Source: Bacteroidota bacterium (lineage in GTDB: Bacteria > Bacteroidota > Bacteroidia > Bacteroidales > VadinHA17). From it: a stretch of 5,473 nt of DNA. The DNA is taken from the NCBI GenBank assembly GCA_030631445.1, contig DAOVLD010000142.1:1-5473 (forward strand). Reading direction: 5' to 3'. Under the pieces are notes generated by a model that ran no database searches, had not been told where the DNA came from, and saw nothing but the letters and a program-made list of their open reading frames with translations. Below, piece by piece: positions 1-5,430 of the stretch (position 1 is its first letter; each line of letters opens with the position of its first letter). A program made the position numbers and the translations under genes.

Positions 1-528
1 AACTGGTCAGTTTCTCTGTTCCGAACCGACCTGAAAGACATGATCTATACCAGAATTGAACCTGATGATCCAAATACCCATCTCTATGGAAACGTCGCCA
101 GAGCCATGACACAGGGTATAGATTTACTAACGAAAGTTGATGTGGGACTTGGTATTGCTTTGTCGGGTGGCTATTGTTTTGTTGATACCGAGGATAAGGA
201 GACCTGCCGGGAATTATTTGGTCGGGCTAAACACTCCGGGCTTATTAAACTGGAATATATCAATAACAGATATGGCTTTAATTTTAATCTGCGCGGTAAG
301 TTTACCGGGGAAAAATTAATAGATGAAGAAAAGGATGAAGACACAGGCTCTATCATCCAATACAAACAAGCACCGCACCCCATCTGGCGGTTTACTTTTA
401 ATAAGAAGCTTTTTTCGTATTTCAATTTGACTTTTGGTGTCGACAACCTGTTTGATTATACGGATAAAGCTTATTTAATTACGCCGGGACGAAGATATTA
501 CGCTGGAATTAATATCATATATAAATAA
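1..528 (+). CDS. TonB-dependent outer-membrane receptor, C-terminal part (5' end outside window)
   Basis: The reading frame is open from the first base, so this is the last 175 codons of a longer gene. The first ATG in the window (base 40) is internal, because the codons before it (reading NWSVSLFRTDLKD) are typical receptor barrel sequence. The protein shows alternating polar and aromatic beta-strands. It ends in the signature of TonB-dependent receptors: GVDNLFDYTD, then PGRRYYAGI, and a last strand finishing in Tyr-Lys. Such receptors form 22-strand barrels in the outer membrane and import iron complexes, heme, cobalamin or glycans using TonB energy. The plug and TonB box are not visible, so the substrate cannot be read here. 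The HmuY-family gene 27 bases downstream suggests heme or a related porphyrin, by analogy with the HmuR/HmuY pair of Porphyromonas. Family assignment is firm; substrate is inference. Confidence 0.9.
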   Translation, partial: NWSVSLFRTDLKDMIYTRIEPDDPNTHLYGNVARAMTQGIDLLTKVDVGLGIALSGGYCFVDTEDKETCRELFGRAKHSGLIKLEYINNRYGFNFNLRGKFTGEKLIDEEKDEDTGSIIQYKQAPHPIWRFTFNKKLFSYFNLTFGVDNLFDYTDKAYLITPGRRYYAGINIIYK

Positions 529-542
529 TTTAATTTAAAAAC

Positions 543-547
543 GGAGG
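543..547 (+). promoter_or_regulatory. Ribosome binding site of the HmuY-like gene
   Basis: GGAGG lies 8 bases before the ATG at 556, in an otherwise A-rich 27-base spacer. It supports this start and, with the short gap, co-transcription with the receptor gene. It stands out because three of the other genes in the window have no such site. Confidence 0.7.
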
Positions 548-555
548 ATAAAAAA

Positions 556-1155
556 ATGAAAAAATCTTTTAGTATTTATTTAATGGTTATTTCGCTATTT
601 TTTCTGGTTGTTGGTTGTGAGAAAGATAAAGATGAGCCACCAACACCCGGAATCGGCAAGGAACTGGTGATTGATGCATCCAGTAAAACAATCTGGGTTT
701 ATTTTTCCTTTTCCATAGGCGATACATTAACTGTCAATGATCCGGATAATTCTCTGGAGTGGGACCTCGGTCTTAAGCGTTACCGCTTTAAAACAAACAG
801 CGGAACATCCGGGTCCGGTCAGGGTGGCGTTGTTAATATGGGAAAAGTAGATTTTAATTCTGTAATTGAGGCTCCTGAAAGCGGATATGCAGTTGATGAT
901 TCGGTAACTTTCCAGGTTCATGGTGGCGAAAAAAAATATTCAGTTAATCCTGTTTTGCTGGGTTGGGAAACAATGGAAGGTATGCCACCTACATTTGTTC
1001 CTACTGATAGTATTTATGTTGTAAAAGCAGCTGATGGTAAGTATGCCAAGGCCTGGTTTAAGAGTTATTATCACCCAACAGAGAGTACATCTGGATATAT
1101 AACTCTTCAATATTTATATCAACCTGATGGCAGCCGGTATTTGAAAGAAGAATAG
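556..1155 (+). CDS. HmuY-family heme-binding lipoprotein
   Basis: This is a 199-residue predicted lipoprotein. It has a short basic start (MKK), a hydrophobic stretch at 5-20 and a lipobox VVGC with lipidated Cys21. The acidic/lysine run after it (EKDKDE) resembles the export signal of Bacteroidota surface lipoproteins. The mature part follows the HmuY pattern in order: IDASSKTIWVYFSFS (39-53), the LEWDLGLKRYRFKTN segment (67-81), the glycine-rich SGTSGSGQGG (82-91), YVVKAADGKYAKAWF (154-168), and a final SGYITLQYLYQ strand (179-189). Length fits the family. HmuY captures heme at the surface and passes it to the receptor HmuR; the receptor directly upstream fits that. The only histidines are His122 and His173, and the two His ligands of P. 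gingivalis HmuY do not line up clearly. Met140 or Met143 could serve, as in some relatives, so heme binding is likely but not certain. Start chosen by the GGAGG site. Confidence 0.88.
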   Translation: MKKSFSIYLMVISLFFLVVGCEKDKDEPPTPGIGKELVIDASSKTIWVYFSFSIGDTLTVNDPDNSLEWDLGLKRYRFKTNSGTSGSGQGGVVNMGKVDFNSVIEAPESGYAVDDSVTFQVHGGEKKYSVNPVLLGWETMEGMPPTFVPTDSIYVVKAADGKYAKAWFKSYYHPTESTSGYITLQYLYQPDGSRYLKEE

Positions 1156-1172
1156 AAAAAATTAATAGCGCG

Positions 1173-1189
1173 ATGGTTCAATGGTTGAA
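1173..1189 (+). repeat. Short tandem octamer and hairpin in the spacer after the HmuY-like gene
   Basis: ATGGTTCA (1173-1180) is followed at once by ATGGTTGA (1181-1188). The junction also forms an inverted repeat, TTCAA-TGG-TTGAA (1177-1189). It sits in a 109-base spacer (1156-1264) between the lipoprotein and the DUF4198 gene. The stem is only five pairs and no T-run follows, so it is not a clear terminator. I see no convincing promoter in the spacer. It may be chance. Confidence 0.3.
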
Positions 1190-1264
1190 ATTGAATGATA
1201 ATCAAAATCGGCGAAGCATCTTAATTAAATTTTAAAATCTAACTAAAAATAAAAGTCTAAAAAG

Positions 1265-2077
1265 ATGAGAAATTTTAAAACCGGACTTATTCTGAAGCTG
1301 TCAATAGCTTTATGTTTGAGTCTTTCAACCACCATGGCATTCAGTCATACATTCTGGCTGAATGTTACAAATTATTTTCCTGAAATCTACTCTGCAGAGT
1401 ATGGTGCAAGAACAACGATTTACTTTGGCTGGGGACACCGGTACCCGGTAGATAATTTTCTATCGGTGGGTAAATTAGGCGAGTTTAGCTTAATTACACC
1501 AAAGGGAGAAAGCAAACTGATACAGCCCGGACAGGGAGGTTTTCTGGCTACAGAGTTAAGCTTGCCTGAAAAAGGGACTTACATTGTTGCTGCCGCGTTG
1601 AATCCGGGATTCTATACAATGTACGTAGAGAAGGGTAAAATCCATCATAAAAGTGTTCCTAAAACCGGACTGAGCGGGGTGATCTTAAGCAATCACTTTG
1701 AGCAATATGCCAAGGCGCTGATTAATGTATCGGGCTCTGATAGCTCGTATAGCAGGCCTGTTGGACATGCTTTAGAGATTATTCCAATGGCTAATCCGGC
1801 AGGGTTGAAAGCAGGAGATTACCTGCCGGTTCAGGTGTTATTTAAAGGTAAACCGGCAAGATTCTTTCCGGTTAATTCTACATATGCCGGCTTTTCTACT
1901 AAAGATGATTTTGCCTTTGCTACAACAACTAATAGTAAAGGAATGGCGCAGATCAGGATACTCCATCACGGAGCCTGGCTGATTAAATCAAGGATTAAGC
2001 TCCCGGCACCGGATGAACTTAAGGAAAAATGCAATGATATGTCTTATACCGCGACTTTATCCTTTGAGGTGAAATAA
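1265..2077 (+). CDS. DUF4198 (NikM-like) periplasmic protein, probable metal/heme uptake partner
   Basis: This is a 270-residue secreted protein. A signal peptide covers about residues 1-27 (basic MRNFK, then a hydrophobic stretch to about 26), with cleavage likely near AFS before His28. The mature protein then starts with HTFWLN, matching the His-x-x-Trp-Leu opening of DUF4198 proteins. Further family-like segments are TTIYFGWGHRYPVD (50-63), VGHALEIIPMANP (166-178), a GDYLPVQVLFKGKP beta-strand block (184-197), and the closing HHGAWLIK (234-241). The family is linked to transition-metal uptake and is often found beside TonB receptors. An exposed N-terminal histidine plus His58, His168 and His234/235 are plausible metal ligands. 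The ATG at 1265 has no Shine-Dalgarno, only an A-rich leader, which is common in Bacteroidota; it is the start that gives a complete signal peptide. Place in the cluster suggests a periplasmic role in heme or metal handling. Family fairly sure, substrate unknown. Confidence 0.82.
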   Translation: MRNFKTGLILKLSIALCLSLSTTMAFSHTFWLNVTNYFPEIYSAEYGARTTIYFGWGHRYPVDNFLSVGKLGEFSLITPKGESKLIQPGQGGFLATELSLPEKGTYIVAAALNPGFYTMYVEKGKIHHKSVPKTGLSGVILSNHFEQYAKALINVSGSDSSYSRPVGHALEIIPMANPAGLKAGDYLPVQVLFKGKPARFFPVNSTYAGFSTKDDFAFATTTNSKGMAQIRILHHGAWLIKSRIKLPAPDELKEKCNDMSYTATLSFEVK

Positions 2078-2105
2078 ATAAACAAATTAATAATTTAATC
2101 ATATA

Positions 2106-2113
2106 GAGGGGGG
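2106..2113 (+). promoter_or_regulatory. G-rich ribosome binding site of the four-helix membrane protein
   Basis: The sequence GAGGGGGG ends four bases before the ATG at 2118. It is an unusually long G run in an AT-rich 40-base spacer. It contains a GAGG-type site and fixes the start of the gene at 2118. Confidence 0.6.
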
Positions 2114-2117
2114 AAAA

Positions 2118-2621
2118 ATGAACAAAAATTATTTTAAGCGAGTACATATTGCCATGCTGTTCATCATCAGCTTTTTAGGTGGAATGGTGCACATGGCTTT
2201 GCATTCACATTTTGCCGAAGGAAAGATCTTCGATTGGGCTGAAAGTCTGATGAATGCCCTGGTAGTAAAAGGGGCAACCGTGGCTTCGGTCGCTGATGCT
2301 GCTAACCTTCCTGATCTCGAATTTATGAGCAGTGGGATGTTATATGTGGCAGTATTGTGGTTTGTCCTGATGGTATTACCGGCAATCCTGCCATTGCTTA
2401 CGGAAAAAAGAGCCTGGCGCTGGGTTACGGCAATTGTTGGTCTCGTTATGACCATGATGGGCATAATGGACGGTATCGGTCATATCACCATGCCCGGACA
2501 GATTCCTTTGGGGCTTAGCGGGCTTATCCTTGGTAGCATACCGGGAATTATTGCCGTGGTGCTTGCCTTTGACTGGGCAAAAGCTCAGGTAATAGTTACT
2601 TCATCTACTGAAGAAAATTAA
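2118..2621 (+). CDS. Four-helix inner-membrane protein with His cluster, family not recognised
   Basis: I do not recognise the family of this 167-residue protein. Hydrophobic segments at about 11-28, 72-94, 101-120 and 129-151 suggest four membrane helices. A loop of about 40 residues (31-70) joins the first two, and the tail is short and polar (TSSTEEN). The first helix ends in His25-x3-His29-x-His31 (read as HMALHSH). The third carries Asp118 and His122 (DGIGH). Charged or His residues in such places are uncommon in purely structural membrane proteins and may bind a metal or heme, or carry protons. The gene starts 40 bases after the DUF4198 gene with a strong G-rich ribosome site, so the two are probably co-transcribed. 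That suggests an inner-membrane step of the same uptake process, but this rests on context only. It is complete, with no sign of truncation, and looks GC-richer than the genes that follow. Confidence 0.8.
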   Translation: MNKNYFKRVHIAMLFIISFLGGMVHMALHSHFAEGKIFDWAESLMNALVVKGATVASVADAANLPDLEFMSSGMLYVAVLWFVLMVLPAILPLLTEKRAWRWVTAIVGLVMTMMGIMDGIGHITMPGQIPLGLSGLILGSIPGIIAVVLAFDWAKAQVIVTSSTEEN

Positions 2622-2673
2622 AATCACAAGAATAAAACTATGACAAAAATTTAAACAAAAAACTATATACCTT

Positions 2674-2991
2674 ATGAATTTTTTCGGTTTGATTTTGGGT
2701 ATCATTATAGTATTGGTAATTGGATTAAGTCATAGTTTGATTATCAAAGGAGAGTACTACTGGGGGACTAAATGGTGGCTATGGCTCCTGGCAGCAGGTC
2801 TCGCCTTTTTAACAGGTTCTCTGTTAGTAAAAAGTGATCTTTTATCGGGAATTTTTGGTATTATAAGTTTTTGCTTGTTTTGGGGAATTCCGGAACTGTT
2901 TAAACAAAAACAAAGGGTCGTAAAAGGGTGGTTCCCTAAGAATCCTAAGAGAAAACAAATGGAATACGGATACAAGGACATAGTTTCATAA
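2674..2991 (+). CDS. DUF4491 family small membrane protein
   Basis: This 105-residue protein has three predicted membrane helices at about 3-23, 33-52 and 55-73. It matches DUF4491 as I remember it: an IIKGEYYWG segment (23-31) after the first helix, a SDLLSGIFGI stretch, then the signature FWGIPELFKQKQRV (69-82) and KGWFPKNPKR (84-93). The conserved basic C-terminal part is probably cytoplasmic. No function is established that I know of. The gene follows the four-helix membrane protein by 52 bases with no Shine-Dalgarno and a leader of A, T and C (TATACCTT). The ATG at 2674 is chosen because it begins the first helix at the right length. It may share the upstream transcript, but nothing in the protein ties it to heme or metal uptake. 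Confidence 0.8.
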   Translation: MNFFGLILGIIIVLVIGLSHSLIIKGEYYWGTKWWLWLLAAGLAFLTGSLLVKSDLLSGIFGIISFCLFWGIPELFKQKQRVVKGWFPKNPKRKQMEYGYKDIVS

Positions 2992-3004
2992 ATTGATTAA
3001 AAAA

Positions 3005-3024
3005 AAACCTTAATTTTCAGGTTT
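3005..3024. other. Weak hairpin after the DUF4491 gene
   Basis: AAACCT (3005-3010) and AGGTTT (3019-3024) pair across an 8-base loop, 13 bases after the DUF4491 stop. A run of A precedes the hairpin on the + strand, so the T-run of a classical terminator would only be present on the - strand, where no gene is seen. It could mark the end of the left transcript, but with six AT-rich pairs the support is weak. Confidence 0.25.
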
Positions 3025-3075
3025 CATAAAAATGTAAAGTATAATTAAATTAGCCATTATCAAGTCATAAACATT

Positions 3076-3152
3076 GAACTTAGTCACGCTGCAGGTGTGA
3101 CGATCTTATGAACGAAGTGAACTTAGCGCAGCGATTTCATGAACGAAGTGAA
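3076..3152 (+). repeat. Imperfect direct repeat that spans the start of the synthase-like gene
   Basis: Two units lie head to tail. Unit 1 is 3076-3118 and unit 2 is 3119-3149; both begin GAACTTAG and end in CGAT-(CTT or TTC)-ATGAACGAAGT. The next GAA starts a third copy that breaks off. The ends differ at two positions only; the middles differ in length (17 against 5 bases). Within the longer middle is an inverted repeat, GTCAC (3083-3087) with GTGAC (3097-3101). The block ATGAACGAAGTGAA is therefore present twice, 31 bases apart (3108-3121 and 3139-3152), and the second is the start of the 714-codon gene. It looks like a small dispersed or tandemly duplicated element rather than a normal leader; copies elsewhere in the genome cannot be seen from here. 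Confidence 0.75.
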
Positions 3153-5283
3153 TAATAAATTCCGATACGTATATATACTACCTGTGTTAGCATTAGGATT
3201 TTCTGATATGATAACACAGATCTTACTCCTACGTGAAACCATCTCTATCTTTTATGGTAATGAGCTTGTTATAGGCATCATACTTGCAAACTGGATGTTG
3301 ATCACAGGAGCAGGTTCATGGTTAGGGAAATTTTCTGACAAAATAAAACAAAAAGATTTTTTCCTGGTATTTGTATTAATTTTCTTAGCTATACTTCCCA
3401 TTATTATTATATTTCTTTTAAGCGTTTTGAAGAGTGTTTTATTTCCAACCGGCAGTATGCTAAGCGTTATTCATGTTTTATATATTTCCTTTATTATTTT
3501 ATTGCCATTTTGCCTGTTATCCGGCTTTTTATTAACGTTTTTATCTTATTATATTTCAGAAAGATATTCATCTAATCTTATTTCTAAAGTTTATTCATGG
3601 GAAGCAATTGGTCACATACTCGGTGGCTTGTTCTTTAGTTTTATCCTGGTCTATTATTTTAAAACCTTCCAAAGTTTGATCATATTGATGGTGATTGATC
3701 TGGCAGTTTCATTCATCACATCCATAAACCTGAAAATGAAAGGCTGGATTAAATATTTCATAATAGCACTTACGCCGATTCTATTGTTATTAACCATCCG
3801 CATAGATTTGGATACAGTTAGCAAGAAATTACTTTTTAAAGACCAGGAATTGGTACTGAATGAAAACACACCGTATGGAAATTTAGTGATAACAAAAAGC
3901 GGTGAACAACTGAATTTTTTTGAAAACAACTCTTTACTTTTTACTACCAGAAATAATACAGAGAATGAAGAAGATGTACATTATGCAATGGTACAACATC
4001 CTGATCCTCAAGATGTATTATTGGTATCTGGTGGAATTTCCGGAACTATTGGAGAAATCCTTAAGTATAATGTAAACAAAATTGACTACATCGAGATTAA
4101 TCCCAGGCTTGTTGAAATTGGGAAAAATTATAATAAAGAATTAGAAAATGAGAAAATAAATATAATTAAACAAGATGCAAGGTTATTTATTAAATATAAT
4201 CCAAACCGATATGATGTAATTCTGTTGAATTTGTCAGAACCAACCACAGCTCAGATCAACAGGTTTTATACAATAGAATTTTTTAAGGAATTAAAGAAAA
4301 TATTAAATAAAAGAGGTGTAGTTTCTTTAAGCTTAATGTCAACTGCCAATTATGTGAGTGAAGAAGCCCGCCAGGTAAATTCAGTATTATTCAATACTTT
4401 AAAACAAATTTTTAAGCATATTTTGATCGTTCCCGGCAAAAAGAATTACTACTTAGTATCTGATCATGAATTAAATATCAATATTGCCCGATTGATAGAG
4501 GAAAAAGGAATTGATAATGTTTACGTTAATCAGTATTATATTGACGACAGGCTTTTAGAAGACCGTAGTAAATATATTTTAGAAAATCTTGATAATAATG
4601 CCAAAATCAATAAAGATTTTACTCCTGTTTCATACTATCAGCAATCGCGATATTGGTTAAGCTACTTTAAAATAAATTACTGGATAGTTGGAGGAATTGT
4701 ACTTATATTATTTATTATCCTTATTTCACGATTAAATATTTATAATTTTGGATTATTCACAGGAGGATTTGCAGCATCGTCTATTGAAGTAATTTTACTG
4801 ATTGGTTTCCAGGTGTTATATGGTTATGTCTATCATGCAACAGGGATCATAATTACTTTGTTCATGGCAGGACTGGCATTTGGAGCATTATTTATGCATA
4901 GATTATTTCCTGTTAATATAAAGAATTATACAAGGATACAATTCGGAATTGGAGTTTATACGATATTGCTACCATTCATTTTATTATTCCTGAAATCGGT
5001 TACTTTACATCCTGTTCTCCTCAAAGTTATTTTTTATTTTGTCGCTTTTAATATTGCTATATTATTCGGAATGTTATTCTCTTTCGCATCGAAAGTACAA
5101 AAAACAGGTATTTCAATAGTTGCCGGAGAAGCGTATAGTGCAGATTTGTTTGGTGCAGCTTTGGGTGCATTATTAATAAGCGCTTTGATCATTCCCTTAT
5201 TAGGCCTGGTAAATGCAGCAATAATCGCTGGTTCTCTATGTTTTGTTAGTGGAATTGTTACTATTATTAGAAGAAAAACTTGA
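3139..5283 (+). CDS. Membrane-embedded spermidine-synthase-like SAM-domain protein
   Basis: This is a 714-residue protein with three parts. Residues about 10-222 hold several membrane helices. About 232-505 form a soluble domain of the spermidine synthase / class I methyltransferase fold. About 512-710 hold another set of helices. The soluble part shows the SAM-binding glycine loop VSGGISGTIGEIL (296-308), an acidic strand end IDYIEINP (315-322, Glu319), QDAR (345-348), and YDVILLNLSEP (358-368) followed by TTAQINRFYT. In true spermidine synthases that segment has two catalytic aspartates (DSSDP); here they are Asn364 and Glu367, so classical aminopropyl transfer is doubtful. Many bacterial membrane-fused relatives carry similar changes, and their substrates are mostly unknown. 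The ATG at 3139 lies in a direct repeat with no Shine-Dalgarno. It is kept because the conserved membrane part begins near residue 13 and the next Met (24) is already inside it. The 147-base gap suggests its own transcript. Confidence 0.87.
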   Translation: MNEVNNKFRYVYILPVLALGFSDMITQILLLRETISIFYGNELVIGIILANWMLITGAGSWLGKFSDKIKQKDFFLVFVLIFLAILPIIIIFLLSVLKSVLFPTGSMLSVIHVLYISFIILLPFCLLSGFLLTFLSYYISERYSSNLISKVYSWEAIGHILGGLFFSFILVYYFKTFQSLIILMVIDLAVSFITSINLKMKGWIKYFIIALTPILLLLTIRIDLDTVSKKLLFKDQELVLNENTPYGNLVITKSGEQLNFFENNSLLFTTRNNTENEEDVHYAMVQHPDPQDVLLVSGGISGTIGEILKYNVNKIDYIEINPRLVEIGKNYNKELENEKINIIKQDARLFIKYNPNRYDVILLNLSEPTTAQINRFYTIEFFKELKKILNKRGVVSLSLMSTANYVSEEARQVNSVLFNTLKQIFKHILIVPGKKNYYLVSDHELNINIARLIEEKGIDNVYVNQYYIDDRLLEDRSKYILENLDNNAKINKDFTPVSYYQQSRYWLSYFKINYWIVGGIVLILFIILISRLNIYNFGLFTGGFAASSIEVILLIGFQVLYGYVYHATGIIITLFMAGLAFGALFMHRLFPVNIKNYTRIQFGIGVYTILLPFILLFLKSVTLHPVLLKVIFYFVAFNIAILFGMLFSFASKVQKTGISIVAGEAYSADLFGAALGALLISALIIPLLGLVNAAIIAGSLCFVSGIVTIIRRKT

Positions 5284-5322
5284 AAAAATCGTTCGTTATT
5301 GATAAAAAAAACAAAAACAAAT

Positions 5323-5336
5323 TTGATACTCGTCAA
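5323..5336. promoter_or_regulatory. Possible FNR/CRP-family operator
   Basis: TTGAT-ACTC-GTCAA fits the layout of FNR/DNR-type boxes (TTGAT-N4-ATCAA, with one position changed). It lies inside a longer perfect inverted repeat, ATTTGA (5321-5326) with TCAAAT (5333-5338). It sits 40 bases after the synthase-like gene, so if real it would serve a gene beyond the right edge. Such 14-base matches arise by chance in AT-rich DNA, and no T-run follows that would make it a terminator. Confidence 0.25.
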
Positions 5337-5377
5337 ATCACTGATAAAATCAGAAATAAGTTATGTAGTGTTAATCA

Positions 5378-5397
5378 GTAAAAATTTAGAATTTTAC
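5378..5397. other. AT-rich bulged hairpin in the right-hand spacer
   Basis: GTAAAA (5378-5383) and TT (5385-5386) pair with AA-TTTTAC (5390-5397), around a TAG loop and with one bulged A at 5384. This gives eight pairs, nearly all A-T. The gene-free stretch 5284-5473 holds this hairpin, the possible operator at 5323 and the tandem repeat at the edge; I see no gene start in it. Confidence 0.3.
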
Positions 5398-5430
5398 AAG
5401 ATTTGAATATCCCGGAGAGCAAAACTAAAA

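Noticed and set aside
2084..2096. AAATTA-A-TAATTT inverted repeat after the DUF4198 gene
   Set aside because: It is pure A/T, has a one-base loop and no T-run; such palindromes are common by chance in spacers of this composition.
2129..2464. 111-codon open frame on the - strand inside the four-helix protein gene
   Set aside because: It is a shadow of the real gene: it has no recognisable domain, and the + strand frame has a strong ribosome site and clear membrane helices.
2640..2654. Tiny frame ATG-ACA-AAA-ATT-TAA before the DUF4491 gene
   Set aside because: Four codons, with no ribosome site and no sign of a regulatory fold; most likely chance.
3040..3045. TATAAT as a promoter -10 element
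   Set aside because: Bacteroidota promoters use a different consensus (TAnnTTTG near -7), and no matching upstream element is visible. TATAAT is expected by chance in such AT-rich DNA.
3108..3155. 15-codon open frame MNEVNLAQRFHERSE before the synthase-like gene
   Set aside because: It arises from the first copy of the direct repeat, has no ribosome site, and its first five codons simply repeat the next gene's start. It is mentioned as a possible leader but not called as a gene.
5341..5353. CTGAT-AAA-ATCAG hairpin as terminator of the synthase-like gene
   Set aside because: The stem has five pairs and no T-run follows it.
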